Shown here: piece after piece, positions 26,522 through 36,641 of the stretch
Numbering within the stretch: position 1 is the stretch's first letter
Layout of the letters: the number at the start of each line of letters is the position of its first letter
Source: Mycolicibacterium rhodesiae NBB3
Lineage (GTDB): Bacteria; Actinomycetota; Actinomycetes; Mycobacteriales; Mycobacteriaceae
DNA: 64,000 nt
NCBI RefSeq assembly: GCF_000230895.2
Contig: NC_016604.1
Coordinates: forward strand, 1,116,001 to 1,180,000
Direction of reading: 5' to 3'
Program-made: the position numbers and the translations under genes
The notes under the pieces: model-generated
Told to the model about the DNA's origin: nothing
The model's database searches: none
What the model saw: the letters and a program-made list of their open reading frames with translations, nothing else

Positions 26522-27915
26522 GCACGCACCCCGCGGCGGATCGTGAAGCGCCGCCCGCTGCGCCGCACGGTCACGTCCGTGCGGTGACGTGCACGGTAGT
26601 CGGCGATCGCGTGTCCGTAACTGGTGAGCAGTGCATCGACGGTGTGTGCCCACGAGAACGTGGCGGCGTGTTCGACGGCGGCCGCGCGCATCGTCTCGGG
26701 TCCGCGGTCGAGCAGTGCGCCGATGGCGTGCGCCCAGTCGCCGACATCGTGGCCGTCGACCAGCGTGCCGGTCACCCCGTCGCGCACGGCGACGGGCAGG
26801 CCACCGACCGCGGCAGCCACGACGGGAGTACCGCAGGCCTGCGCCTCGATCGCGACGAGGCCGAACGATTCCGAATAGCTCGGCACGGCAACCAGATCGG
26901 CCGCCCGGTAGACATCGACGAGTTGTGCCCGCGATTGCGGCGGCAGGAAGGTCACGTGTGCGGTGATACCTAGTTCTGCCGCCAACTGAATCAACGACTC
27001 GGGTGCGGCCAGCCCGCTGCCCGACGGTCCGCCGGCCACCAGCACCCGCAGCGCAGGAAAGCGTCCGGTCAACCGGGCCGCCGCACGCAGCAGTACGTCG
27101 GGCGCCTTCAGCGGTTGGATACGTCCCACGAACGCCAGCACTTGTTCCTCGTCACGCAGCCCGAGTGCAGCGCGTGCCGCTGCCTTGTCACCCGGAGTGA
27201 ACAGGTCGAGGTCGACGCCGGGGTGGACGACGTCGATACGCGCCGGATCGGCGTGGTGCAGCGAAACCAGTTGATGCGCTTCGGCTTCGGTGTTGACAAT
27301 GAGCCGGTCGGACTCGTCGACCACCTGCTGCTCGCCGACCGCGCGCAGCGGTGGCTCGGGTGAGTCGCCGTCGGCCAGTGCCGCGTTCTTCACCGCGGCC
27401 AGGGTGTGCGCAGTGTGGACCAGGGGCACCGCCCATCGGTCCCGTGCCAGCCAGCCGACCTGGCCGGACAGCCAGTAGTGCGAATGGACGATGTCGTAGT
27501 ACCCAGGTTCGTGGGTGGCCTCGGCGCGCAGCACGCCCGCGGTGAACGCGCACAGCTGGGTGGGCAGGTCGTACTTGTCCAGCCCCTCGAACGGTCCCGC
27601 GACGACGTTTCGGACCAGCACCCCCGGCGCCACGTGCACGACGGGCGGATCGGCCGACGACGTAGCCCTGGTGAAGATTTCCACCTCGACCCCGCGGGCG
27701 GCCATCTGCAGCGCGCTCTGCAGGACGTAGACGTTCATCCCGCCCGCGTCGCCGGTACCGGGCTGCGCCAGCGGCGACGTGTGTACCGACAGGACGGCTA
27801 CTCGTCGCGGAGCCGGAAGGTCGGCGACATTCGGCCGCGGAGCCGGAAGGCCGGCGACATTCGGCCGCGGAGCCGGAAGGCCGGCGGCACGGCTCAGATC
27901 CGTGGCTGGGCGCAC
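26518..27915 (-). CDS. mshA: D-inositol-3-phosphate glycosyltransferase
   Basis: A 465-aa GT4-family enzyme that joins UDP-GlcNAc to 1-L-myo-inositol-1-phosphate, the first step of mycothiol synthesis. Signature parts are [52 protein letters not shown] and the nucleotide-sugar motif [18 protein letters not shown]. The catalytic domain begins at about residue 37. The part before it consists of [14 protein letters not shown] 10-residue repeats and is probably disordered. It is followed by the overlapping YbjN gene and then gpm1. Confidence 0.95.
   Translation of the reverse strand: MRPATDLSRAAGLPAPRPNVAGLPAPRPNVADLPAPRRVAVLSVHTSPLAQPGTGDAGGMNVYVLQSALQMAARGVEVEIFTRATSSADPPVVHVAPGVLVRNVVAGPFEGLDKYDLPTQLCAFTAGVLRAEATHEPGYYDIVHSHYWLSGQVGWLARDRWAVPLVHTAHTLAAVKNAALADGDSPEPPLRAVGEQQVVDESDRLIVNTEAEAHQLVSLHHADPARIDVVHPGVDLDLFTPGDKAAARAALGLRDEEQVLAFVGRIQPLKAPDVLLRAAARLTGRFPALRVLVAGGPSGSGLAAPESLIQLAAELGITAHVTFLPPQSRAQLVDVYRAADLVAVPSYSESFGLVAIEAQACGTPVVAAAVGGLPVAVRDGVTGTLVDGHDVGDWAHAIGALLDRGPETMRAAAVEHAATFSWAHTVDALLTSYGHAIADYRARHRTDVTVRRSGRRFTIRRGVRA
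27807..27888. repeat. 30-bp tandem repeat, about 2.7 copies, in the mshA 5' end
   Basis: Units begin at 27807, 27837 and 27867 and encode the decapeptide [11 protein letters not shown]. Each unit contains the 20-22 bp hairpin-forming sequence that also occurs in non-coding DNA at 16732-16754. 30 bp is in frame. Confidence 0.9.
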
Positions 27916-27951
27916 ACAGTCATGTCTACACCGTGCCGAGGCGTCGGCCCG

Positions 27952-29268
27952 CTACGCACTCACCTCGGGTCGCCGGTTCAGCGCCCGCTTCATCGCACCG
28001 ATCGGGTCGGCGTAGAGCCCGACGAGGGACACCACGCCGGCACCGGCCTCCTGCACCCGGTTGCCGAATGCCGTCACCCTGATCTGCCGTTGCGGCAACA
28101 CCGACCGCTCCGCGTACGCGGCCTCGACCAGCTCCATGCCCTCCGGATACTCGGTGAACGCCTGGCCACCGACCACGAGATCGTCGGGATTGAGCATGTC
28201 GCGCAGCAAGGCGACGGCCTGCCCGAGCACCTTGGCCCGCTCGGCGAGCAACGCCTGCGCCTGCTCATTGCCCTGCCGGGCCGCGCGCAGCACCGCAGGC
28301 ATCGTCGACGCGGGTCCGTCGCCGGCGATGATGCGTGCCTTGCGGGCGGCGATCAGCACGGCTTCGTCGCTCACTGTGGACTCCAGCTGACCGGTGCCAC
28401 CGAGCAATTCGGACTCGGCGGGCAGCGCCGCGATGGTGCCCGGCCCGCTGGCGGGTGAATGAACCCGTCCGCCGATGGACAGCGCGTAGCCGACGGTCTC
28501 ACGGGCGTACACGTAGAGGCTCGTCCCCGCGGACGTGAGGTGCGGTTTCGTCGGAGTGCCGCCTGCGATCTCGGACGCGGGCAGCCGCCGGGCACCGAGC
28601 AGAAGTTCGGCGCCGGCCATCGCGTCGACGTGAGAGGCGACCGATACCGGCAGGCCCAGCGCTTCGGCCAGCACCGGGCCGACGGGGGCATCGGACCAAC
28701 CCAGCCTCGGATGGTCGAGGTAACCCGTCGCGCTGTCGACTACGCCCCCCGCCGCGACGCCCACCCACAGCGCGCGGCGGCGGTGCCACCGGCTCAGGTA
28801 GCGCCGGGCGCTGGCGGCCAGCGACGCCAGTGCGGCTCCCTGCGGACCTCGTGGGGTAGGTGTCTCGACCACGTCGAGCGTGCGGCCGAACAGATCGGTG
28901 GCCACGATGCTGGTGGTGCGGGCACCGATGTGGACGCCCAGCGTCAGATAGGGCTCGTGGTTGACCTCGACCGGGACGCGTGGTCTGCCGATCGCGCCGG
29001 AGACGGCCAGGTCGGCGCGTTCGCGCAGCACGCCCGCGTCGAGCAGCGCCGTGACCTGACGGTTTACCGTGGCGATGCTGAGGCCGGTGACCTGGGCGAT
29101 GACGTCACGCGCGATCGGGCCGCGCAGGCGGGCGGCGCCGAACACTGACCCGGCCGCAGCCTCGGCGACGCGCAGCGAGGGCGCCACGACGTGGTGTCGG
29201 GCAAGCAGTGCGCGCTTCGCGTGAGCGGGGGCGGCGGGCTTGTGAAGAGTGGGGGTTGCAGTGCGCAC
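27952..29268 (-). CDS. ROK-family transcriptional regulator
   Basis: A 438-aa regulator of the Rv0485 type. A winged HTH is at about residues 45-95 (GPIARDVIAQVTGLSIATVNRQVTAL), followed by a ROK sugar-kinase-like domain (LTLGVHIGARTTSIVATDLFG). The usual ROK zinc-binding cysteine motif is not visible and the catalytic region is altered, so it is a regulator and not a kinase. The GTG start at 29268 has an AAAGGA ribosome-binding site. It is divergent from the SDR gene, with 173 bp between them. Confidence 0.88.
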   Translation of the reverse strand: MRTATPTLHKPAAPAHAKRALLARHHVVAPSLRVAEAAAGSVFGAARLRGPIARDVIAQVTGLSIATVNRQVTALLDAGVLRERADLAVSGAIGRPRVPVEVNHEPYLTLGVHIGARTTSIVATDLFGRTLDVVETPTPRGPQGAALASLAASARRYLSRWHRRRALWVGVAAGGVVDSATGYLDHPRLGWSDAPVGPVLAEALGLPVSVASHVDAMAGAELLLGARRLPASEIAGGTPTKPHLTSAGTSLYVYARETVGYALSIGGRVHSPASGPGTIAALPAESELLGGTGQLESTVSDEAVLIAARKARIIAGDGPASTMPAVLRAARQGNEQAQALLAERAKVLGQAVALLRDMLNPDDLVVGGQAFTEYPEGMELVEAAYAERSVLPQRQIRVTAFGNRVQEAGAGVVSLVGLYADPIGAMKRALNRRPEVSA

Positions 29269-29423
29269 GGGGGTGTCCTTTGGTGATGTCGGCCGGTGGG
29301 GTCGGTGCCACCCCGGCGACTGTCATCAGGACAGCGGAATCAGGAGCGGCGAAGTGCGCAACAACAACAGTGCCGCGTGATGCGGGCAGCCTGGCTCCTG
29401 GACATGAGAGTGAACTTAGCACG

Positions 29424-29441
29424 CCAACTAAAGTTGGGCAT
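29424..29441 (+). promoter_or_regulatory. Palindrome overlapping a leaderless -10 box of the SDR gene
   Basis: CCAAC-TAAA-GTTGG (29424-29437) is a 5-bp-arm palindrome. It contains TAAAGT (29429-29434), which lies 7 nt before the ATG at 29442, the spacing of a leaderless promoter. A protein bound here would block transcription; the ROK protein encoded next door is the natural candidate. Confidence 0.5.
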
Positions 29442-30200
29442 ATGACGACACCACAGACCGAAAGGCGGGTAGCGGTGGTGACCGGCGCCAGCGCAGGCAT
29501 CGGCGCCGCAACCGCGAAAACCCTTGCAGCCCTTGGCTTTCATGTCGTTTGCGCCGCCCGCCGCAAGGAGCTGGTCGAGGAGCTCGCCGCCGAGATCGGG
29601 GGTACCGCGATTGTGACCGACGTCACCGACCCCGACAGCGTAAACGCCCTGGCAGACAGCCTGGACAGAGTCGACGTGCTGGTGAACAACGCCGGCGGTG
29701 CCCGCGGACTGGAACCCGTCGTCGACGCCGACATCGAACAGTGGCGGTGGATGTGGGAGGCCAACGTGCTGGGCACGCTGCTCGTCACCCGGGCATTGCT
29801 GCCGAAGCTGATCGACTCCCGCGACGGGCTGATCATCACGGTCACCTCGATCGCGGCGGTGGAGATCTATGACAACGGCGGCGGTTACACCTCGGCCAAA
29901 CATGCGCAGGGCGTGCTGCACCGCACACTGCGCAGCGAGCTGCTCGGAAAACCGGTGCGGCTCACCGAAGTTGCGCCCGGCATGGTCAAGACCGACTTTT
30001 CGTTGCGCCGGTTCGACGGCGACGAGGAGCGTGCCGCCAAGGTGTATGAGGGCGTCACACCGCTGGTGGCCGAGGACATCGCCGAGGTGATCGGATTCGT
30101 CGCCAGCCGCCCGTCGCACGTCGACCTGGATCTGATCGTGGTCCGGCCGCGCGATCAGGTCAGCGGAGCGAGCGGCTCGCGCTTCAACCGGCGGAGCTAG
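29442..30200 (+). CDS. Short-chain dehydrogenase/reductase (Rv0484c type)
   Basis: A 252-aa classical SDR. The cofactor motif VTGASAGIGAATAKTLA is followed by NNAGGARGLEP, and the catalytic S and YxxxK are in VTSIAAVEIYDNGGGYTSAKH. The first third has the basic AARRKE after the second strand, which favours NADP(H). It is similar to YdfG-type serine/3-hydroxy acid dehydrogenases, but the substrate is unknown. The ATG at 29442 fits the family start; the open frame from 29208 is not coding. There is no ribosome-binding site, and it appears leaderless. Confidence 0.9.
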   Translation: MTTPQTERRVAVVTGASAGIGAATAKTLAALGFHVVCAARRKELVEELAAEIGGTAIVTDVTDPDSVNALADSLDRVDVLVNNAGGARGLEPVVDADIEQWRWMWEANVLGTLLVTRALLPKLIDSRDGLIITVTSIAAVEIYDNGGGYTSAKHAQGVLHRTLRSELLGKPVRLTEVAPGMVKTDFSLRRFDGDEERAAKVYEGVTPLVAEDIAEVIGFVASRPSHVDLDLIVVRPRDQVSGASGSRFNRRS

Positions 30201-30298
30201 CCGTCGACCCGATCACAATGTCCGCCTGAGAGCGTTCCCGTGCATATATGGCCTCGACCGCGCTGTCAGCACGACATTGGGTCAGCGATCGAAGGGAT

Positions 30299-31594
30299 CT
30301 AGCGGCCGGGACGGCCGGGGCCGCCGACAGGTTCGGGGGCTCCCGACGGCGTGGCCGGTGCAGTGCTCGGGATCCCCGCAGGTGACGCTTCATCACTGAG
30401 CGCCGACATGGATTTCCACTCGTCCCACGGAATCGCCCAGTCCCAGATGTCGCCGTCGGCGTAGGACAGCTGAATCCGGGTTCCGGTGACCTCGACCGGG
30501 TCCCCGTAGATCGCCGTGTTGAAGTACTGCTCGGCGTCCTCGGTCGACAGGTTGATGCAGCCGTTGGTCACGTTGGTGTTGCCCTGCGCGCCCGAACTGG
30601 CGGGGTTCGCGTGGATGAACTCGCCGTTGTTGGAGATTCGCACCGCGAACCGCTCGCGGATGTTGGCATAACCGGCCGCGGGGTTGGTCATGTAGAAGTC
30701 TTCGTACTTCTCGGTGACCACGTGGATGCCGCTGCGCGTGACGTTGCGGTCCACGTCGCCCTCGCCATAGCTGCACGGGAAGTCCATGACCACCGCCCCT
30801 GCAGCGTCGAGCACCTGGATGCGGTGTGACGAGGCCTCGGCGATGACGACCTGGCGTCGCCCGATCTCGAACGTCAACGTCGAATCCTGCGCGCCGTAGG
30901 CGCCGTCGCCGAACGGGACGCCGTAGAGCTTCGCCTCGACGCTCACCTTGGTGCCCGCCGGGTAATAGTCCCGGGTACGCCAGTGCATTCGCGAGCCGCC
31001 GACCTCGTCCGGCAACCACGCCCAGCTGCCCTCGACCTTCGGCTCGGTGGTGACCTTGACGGCCTTCTCGACGGACGCCTTGTCGCTGATCGACGCGTCG
31101 AACTGGATGATGATCGGCGCCGCAACGCCCACGACCTGACCGTCGGCGAGCTGGAACACGCCATTGACCTTCGTGCTCGGGTCGACGGTGGAGAAGGCGC
31201 CCGAGACCGGGACCGCGTTGCCGTCACGGCCGACCACGGAGCCGCCCCACGTGTACTCGACGCCGTATCCGAGTGGTTCGGTGATGTTGAACGTCGTGCG
31301 ATCGCGATTCAGCGCACCCGCGACAGCCTTGCCCTCAGGGTTCTTAAGCGTGACGTGCTGGAACCAGCCGTCGCTGACCTCGACGCCGACGGGCGCGGTC
31401 GGGGCGACATCGGCGGTCGCATTGGCCGGCTCGTATTTCAGCGACGGCGCGGACGGCGCGCTGGGCTGCTCGCCCAGTGTGGTCACGGACCCCTTGGAAC
31501 AGGCGGCCAGGGCGCCCGGTGCGACGACCCCGACCGCAAATGCGGTCAGGGCTCGCCGACGACTTATCGACGGCACTCGATCGGCTGGGCTCAC
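30299..31594 (-). CDS. L,D-transpeptidase lipoprotein (LprQ/LdtMt5 type)
   Basis: A 431-aa secreted lipoprotein that forms 3-3 peptidoglycan cross-links, the Rv0483 type. Tat-like SRRRALTAF and the lipobox LAAC (C32) are at the N-terminus. Two immunoglobulin-like domains span about residues 60-260. The YkuD catalytic domain has [19 protein letters not shown], with C346 as the nucleophile. A proline-rich tail ends the protein. It lies 15 nt downstream of murB, so the two are likely co-expressed. The 98 bp between its stop and the SDR stop holds nothing I recognise. Confidence 0.95.
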   Translation of the reverse strand: MSPADRVPSISRRRALTAFAVGVVAPGALAACSKGSVTTLGEQPSAPSAPSLKYEPANATADVAPTAPVGVEVSDGWFQHVTLKNPEGKAVAGALNRDRTTFNITEPLGYGVEYTWGGSVVGRDGNAVPVSGAFSTVDPSTKVNGVFQLADGQVVGVAAPIIIQFDASISDKASVEKAVKVTTEPKVEGSWAWLPDEVGGSRMHWRTRDYYPAGTKVSVEAKLYGVPFGDGAYGAQDSTLTFEIGRRQVVIAEASSHRIQVLDAAGAVVMDFPCSYGEGDVDRNVTRSGIHVVTEKYEDFYMTNPAAGYANIRERFAVRISNNGEFIHANPASSGAQGNTNVTNGCINLSTEDAEQYFNTAIYGDPVEVTGTRIQLSYADGDIWDWAIPWDEWKSMSALSDEASPAGIPSTAPATPSGAPEPVGGPGRPGR

Positions 31595-31609
31595 GTGGAT
31601 CCAGGGTAC

Positions 31610-32665
<1,056 letters not shown>

Positions 32666-32691
32666 GGGCGGTAACGGTAGCGTGGCCAGCT

Positions 32692-33204
32692 ATGCCGCGT
32701 TCATTCGACATGGCGACCGAGTACGAGGGCAGTGTCGAACAAGTCCACAGCGCATTCCGCGACGAGAGGTACTGGCTGGCCCGCCTGACCGAGTCCGGCG
32801 CGGACGCGTACTCGCTGGACAGGCTGATCCGCGGCGATGACGGCGGCATCGACGTCGTGACGACCCAGACCGTGCTCGCCAGCCGGTTACCGGGCGTGGT
32901 GCAGCAGTTCCATCGAGGCGACCTGAGCTTCGTTCGTGAAGAGGTGTGGATACCAGTCAGCGGTGGGCGCGCGACGGCGTCTGTCAAGGGCTCGATCACC
33001 GGCGCTCCCGCGAGGCTCGTGGGCGACGCCGTCCTCACGCCTGCGGCATCCGGCCCAGGCTCGCGGCTCAAGGTCAATGCGACCGTTCAGGTGGACATCC
33101 CACTCGTCGGCGGAAAGATCGAGAACTTCATCGGCAACCAGCTGGTCGACCTGCTGATCCAAGAGCAGCGCTTTACCACTGCGTGGATCGCCGAGAACGC
33201 CTAG
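32692..33204 (+). CDS. DUF2505-family START/SRPBCC-like protein
   Basis: A 170-aa protein of the Rv0481c type. The pattern MATEYEGSVEQVHSAFRDERYWLARL, a central GVVQQFHRGDLSFVREEVW and a terminal amphipathic helix (KIENFIGNQLVDLLIQEQRF) fit DUF2505, which has a lipid-binding SRPBCC-like fold. The ligand is unknown. It is the last gene of the conserved core block; its stop overlaps the convergent TetR gene by 4 nt. Confidence 0.9.
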   Translation: MPRSFDMATEYEGSVEQVHSAFRDERYWLARLTESGADAYSLDRLIRGDDGGIDVVTTQTVLASRLPGVVQQFHRGDLSFVREEVWIPVSGGRATASVKGSITGAPARLVGDAVLTPAASGPGSRLKVNATVQVDIPLVGGKIENFIGNQLVDLLIQEQRFTTAWIAENA

Positions 33205-33851
33205 CGGCCCGCCGCACCGCCGAGCGCGGTCAGACAGAACCGCCACAACCGTTCCTTGACGACGTCGATCTCGCCGTCGTCGTGCGCCGCGAACGCGTAA
33301 TAGTGGTACACCGAGCGGACCAGCTCGGTGACAAACCACGAATCCCATTCGGGGTCAGGCGGATTGAGCAGACCAGCCTCGATGGCCGCGGTCACCTCAG
33401 CGCGCACCAGATCGACGAACGGCTTCTCGGCCTCGGCGAGCTCCTTCGGGAATTGCTTGTGCAACCGCCACCGAGTCGACACCACGAACTTCGACATCGC
33501 CGCGTCGTGGGAGTCGCCGTTGAGCCGCTCGAGCGTGGAGGTGATGTAGAACTTCAAGCGCGCCAGCGGGTCGGGTAGCTCGGCTGCGGTACTCCCCCAC
33601 CGCTCGACGGCTTCGGACATGGCGTCCCCTATCACCGCCAGCAGAAGCTCGTCCTTGCTACCGAAGTAGCGGTAGAACGTCTGCAGCGCGACGCCGGCCT
33701 CTGCGGCCAGCTCCTGTGTGGTGAAGTCGTCGCCCTTGGCGTCGATCAGTGTCCGCGCGGCGTCGAGCATCTGACGCACCTGTTGGGCGATGCGTTCACG
33801 GGAACGCTGTACGGCCGCCGATCGCTCAACCGCCCGCTCCACCCAAGACAC
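33201..33851 (-). CDS. TetR-family regulator, paralogue of 39117-39809
   Basis: A 216-aa TetR protein. The HTH reads ELAAEAGVALQTFYRYFGSKDELLLAV. About three-quarters of residues are identical by eye to the TetR gene at 39117-39809, including the whole HTH, so both may bind the same operator. I prefer the GTG at 33851 (VSWVERAVERSAAVQ), which matches the paralogue's start; an open frame to 33911 overlaps the next TetR gene. It is the first gene of the inserted block, 40 nt downstream of another TetR gene. Confidence 0.87.
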   Translation of the reverse strand: MSWVERAVERSAAVQRSRERIAQQVRQMLDAARTLIDAKGDDFTTQELAAEAGVALQTFYRYFGSKDELLLAVIGDAMSEAVERWGSTAAELPDPLARLKFYITSTLERLNGDSHDAAMSKFVVSTRWRLHKQFPKELAEAEKPFVDLVRAEVTAAIEAGLLNPPDPEWDSWFVTELVRSVYHYYAFAAHDDGEIDVVKERLWRFCLTALGGAAGR

Positions 33852-33891
33852 CCGGGAAATGCTAGACCTTCGCGCCGCGCCATAGCGCACC

Positions 33892-34497
33892 TCACGCGGT
33901 GGTGGGTTCAATCCTCATCCCGTAGAGCGACGTTCGCACGTACTGCTCGAGCACGTGAGTGCGCGTCGGCTCCACGTTCGGCAGCGTGATCAGCAACGCG
34001 TAGAGACCGACGAGAAAGAAGACACCGCTGTAGAGCGGGTCCACGTCCGCCGGAATGGCGCCGCGTTCGCCCGCGCGCCGCAACTCCTCGACGACGGCGA
34101 CGATCACCGGGTGGTTCGTCCAGATCTCCTCCGGTGGTCGAGCCGCCGAGAAGTGCAGCGCAAGGAAGTCCTTGAACAAGGGGGATCCCAGCCGTTGTTC
34201 CAGACCCGCAACTGCGTCAACGACTTTCGTCAACACGGCCGGCAGTGCGGGCGATTCGACAAAGGATCGGGAGAGTTCACCGGCAATCCGCTCCTCTTCA
34301 CGTCGCTCCAATTCGATCAGAACGTGTTCCTTGGTCGGAAAGTGAAAGTAGAACGTGGCAGGCGAGACGCCCGCGTCGGCGGCGATCGCCCTGACGTCGG
34401 CGCCCGCAACACCTGCGCGACGAAACTCCCCGATGGCCGCCCCCATCAGCCGCTCCCTGGTCCGCTCCCCCTTGCTCGGCCCATCCTTGCCCGCCAC
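33892..34497 (-). CDS. TetR-family transcriptional regulator
   Basis: A 201-aa TetR repressor with HTH DVRAIAADAGVSPATFYFHFPTKEHVLIEL. The ligand domain is typical in size and has no recognised specificity. It starts at GTG 34497, next to one of two CTGAC-type operators, and is divergent from the membrane/oxidase operon at 34589-36917. It most likely represses itself and that operon. Confidence 0.87.
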   Translation of the reverse strand: MAGKDGPSKGERTRERLMGAAIGEFRRAGVAGADVRAIAADAGVSPATFYFHFPTKEHVLIELERREEERIAGELSRSFVESPALPAVLTKVVDAVAGLEQRLGSPLFKDFLALHFSAARPPEEIWTNHPVIVAVVEELRRAGERGAIPADVDPLYSGVFFLVGLYALLITLPNVEPTRTHVLEQYVRTSLYGMRIEPTTA

Positions 34498-34501
34498 AAA
34501 A

Positions 34502-34515
34502 CTGACAATACTCAG
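34502..34515. promoter_or_regulatory. TetR operator copy 1
   Basis: CTGACAATACTCAG, in the context CACAAAACTGACA, is a near-palindrome. It lies 4 bp upstream of the TetR start codon and matches copy 2 at 34569-34582, including the flanking bases. Confidence 0.6.
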
Positions 34516-34568
34516 AACCCTTCCGCAGGTGGGTGCGACATGGTTTCATATCCGTTGAGACCACAAAA

Positions 34569-34582
34569 CTGACACAAGTCAG
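34569..34582. promoter_or_regulatory. TetR operator copy 2
   Basis: CTGAC-ACAA-GTCAG is a perfect palindrome in the same CACAAAACTGACA context as copy 1, 67 bp away. It lies 6 bp before the GTG start of the membrane-protein gene at 34589. Two matching sites at both ends of a divergent gap strongly suggest autoregulation by the TetR protein. Confidence 0.7.
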
Positions 34583-34588
34583 AAATGA

Positions 34589-35338
34589 GTGCCCATGCAG
34601 CTCCTCTCAGGGATCGAGGACCTCCCGCGCACGTCCAATGTCCGCACACAACTGATGGCGCTGTGGATCACCGCGATATCGATGGCGATCATGGCGGTGG
34701 CCTACGCAGCCTTCCCCGGTTTCTGGCCGCCGATGTCCCCCGAGATGCCGGCGGATGAGGTCGCGGCGTTCTATCGCGACAACACCGGCTGGATCAGGTT
34801 TTCGATGGTGACCTTCAACCTCTGCGGCATCATGTTGCTCCCGCTCTTCTGTGTGATCACCGTGCAGATCAAACGGATGGCTGCCCAGAGCCAGGCGTTC
34901 GCCTACTGCTATCTGATGGCGACGGTCAGCGGCGCCACGATGTTCGCGTTTTCCGCGATCTTCTTCGCTGCCGCCGCATTTCGACCGAGCCGGGATGCAG
35001 ACCTGGTGCTCGTCCTCAACGATCTCGGCTGGATCGTGTTCGTGGCCCCGGTCGGGATGACACTGATCCAGAACTTGATGCTGGCGCTCGCGATCCATTA
35101 CGACAACGGTCGCCGACGTGTCTACCCGCGGTGGGTTGCGCACTTCTCTTTGCTGGTCGTGCTCGCCATGGCCCCCGCAGCTTTCTCGATGACCGTCATG
35201 TCGGGACCCTTCGCATGGAACGGCGCGATCTCGTTCTGGTTGCGCAACATCGGCTTTGGCACCTTTCTCGTGGTAATGCTCGCGGTCACATGGCAGGCCG
35301 TGCGCCGCCAGGCGGTCGAGGAAGGGCTGACAGAGTGA
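34589..35338 (+). CDS. Six-TM membrane protein, first of a paralogous pair
   Basis: A 249-aa integral membrane protein with about six hydrophobic segments. Conserved parts include FYRDNTGWIRFSM near the first helix and SGPFAWNGAISFWLRNIGFG before the last. The latter recurs in the next gene (SGPFAWNGSIAFWLAVIVFG), so the two arose by duplication. No family with known function is recognised. GTG at 34589 or ATG at 34595 may be used. It leads the operon with the cytochrome-oxidase-like subunits. Confidence 0.75.
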   Translation: MPMQLLSGIEDLPRTSNVRTQLMALWITAISMAIMAVAYAAFPGFWPPMSPEMPADEVAAFYRDNTGWIRFSMVTFNLCGIMLLPLFCVITVQIKRMAAQSQAFAYCYLMATVSGATMFAFSAIFFAAAAFRPSRDADLVLVLNDLGWIVFVAPVGMTLIQNLMLALAIHYDNGRRRVYPRWVAHFSLLVVLAMAPAAFSMTVMSGPFAWNGAISFWLRNIGFGTFLVVMLAVTWQAVRRQAVEEGLTE

Positions 35339-36054
35339 CCCTGTCGGCACCGCCGGCCAGCAAGCGAACGCTGTGGCTTGCCCTTTGGATCTTTCCGGTC
35401 TTCTTCGGCGTGTTCGGGGTCGTCTTCGTCCTCCTGCTTCAGGTCATCCCACCGCCGCGACCCGACGTCGGTTTCGAGTACATGACGCACTACTTCGAGA
35501 CGCATCGCAGCACCATCCTGATCGGGCTTGGCCTGCTCTGCCTCGTATTCGGTGGGCACGCGGTGGCCAACGGCTTTGTGACCTACCACATGAAGCGGAT
35601 GTCCTCCGGATCCACTTTCGCCTACGTGTACATGGGCGGGTTGGCAGTCGGCACTCTGCCGGGAATGCTTTTGGTCGCTGTGTGCTGGGGCACGGCGGCG
35701 CTACGACCGGAGCGGGAACCTCGCATCATCGGACTGCTCTACGACCTTGGAATGCTGTCGTTCAACGGATCACTCGGCTGCTTCGCCACGGCGTATCTGG
35801 CGTTCGCCATCGCCATTCTAGTCGACAAAAGCGACATCTTCCCCAAATGGCTTGCCTACCTGACGATATGGCAGATCGTCACCGAGGTGATCGCCACACA
35901 GATGTGGCAACAGACATCGGGTCCGTTCGCCTGGAATGGATCGATCGCGTTCTGGTTGGCGGTCATCGTCTTCGGTGTGTGGTTGAACTGTCAGTTCCTG
36001 ATGCTCAAGAAAGCCACTGAAGAACAGCCCGCGGGGTCCCGTCCGCATGACTGA
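35335..36054 (+). CDS. Six-TM membrane protein, second of a paralogous pair
   Basis: A 239-aa integral membrane protein of the same type as its upstream neighbour. It has an extra PPPRPDVGFEYMTHYFETH loop after helix 1 and the shared GPFAWNG block. The GTG at 35335 overlaps the previous stop as GTGA; the longer open frame to 35131 is a shadow. Its stop overlaps the oxidase subunit III gene start by 8 nt, so the four genes are translationally linked. Confidence 0.75.
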   Translation: MTLSAPPASKRTLWLALWIFPVFFGVFGVVFVLLLQVIPPPRPDVGFEYMTHYFETHRSTILIGLGLLCLVFGGHAVANGFVTYHMKRMSSGSTFAYVYMGGLAVGTLPGMLLVAVCWGTAALRPEREPRIIGLLYDLGMLSFNGSLGCFATAYLAFAIAILVDKSDIFPKWLAYLTIWQIVTEVIATQMWQQTSGPFAWNGSIAFWLAVIVFGVWLNCQFLMLKKATEEQPAGSRPHD

Positions 36055-36637
36055 GGTGAGATCTGCAGTCCGCCGGCGCGCAGACCCGTCGGCGACGCAC
36101 CTTCCCGGAGACGGGGCCATGTGGGTGATGGTGCTGGGCGATCTGGTGATCTTCGGCGGCTACTTCATCGTCTACCTGGTGCACCGGGCGATGTCGCCGG
36201 CGACGTTTCTCTCCGCGCAGCAGCATCTCGATGTCACCATCGGCGTACTAAACACGATGGTACTGCTGTCGAGCTCGCTGTTGGTCGCACGCAGCGTGTA
36301 TGCCACGCGCAGCGACAGACACAAGCGCGCGGTCGTATTGATCTACGCGGCAGGCTTCTGCGGTGTCGTGTTCGTCGCCATCAAGGCGTACGAGTGGTCG
36401 ACGAAGATCGCCGCGGAACGCACGGTGTCTAACGAGTTCTTCTCGTTCTACTACGTTCTGACCGGCGTGCACATGTTCCACGTCGCGCTCGGATTGATCA
36501 TCCTGGGCGTGTGCGTACGCGAGCTACGCAGCCCGTTGCGTCGCAGGGTATCTCTGGTAGAGCAGGGCGCGACGTACTGGCACATGGTCGACTTGCTGTG
36601 GATCGTCATCTTCGGCCTGCTCTACGTGATGAGGTGA
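36047..36637 (+). CDS. Cytochrome c oxidase subunit III-like (NorE/CyoC-type) protein
   Basis: A 196-aa heme-copper-oxidase subunit III family protein with five membrane helices. MWVMVLGDLVIFGGYFIVYL opens it, FYYVLTGVHMFHVALGLI is the typical subunit III block, and GATYWHMVDLLWIVIFGLLY closes it. The short, five-helix form resembles NorE. No subunit I or II gene is nearby, so it must either join a complex encoded elsewhere or serve another membrane enzyme. Confidence 0.85.
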   Translation: MTEVRSAVRRRADPSATHLPGDGAMWVMVLGDLVIFGGYFIVYLVHRAMSPATFLSAQQHLDVTIGVLNTMVLLSSSLLVARSVYATRSDRHKRAVVLIYAAGFCGVVFVAIKAYEWSTKIAAERTVSNEFFSFYYVLTGVHMFHVALGLIILGVCVRELRSPLRRRVSLVEQGATYWHMVDLLWIVIFGLLYVMR

Positions 36638-36641
36638 CGCC

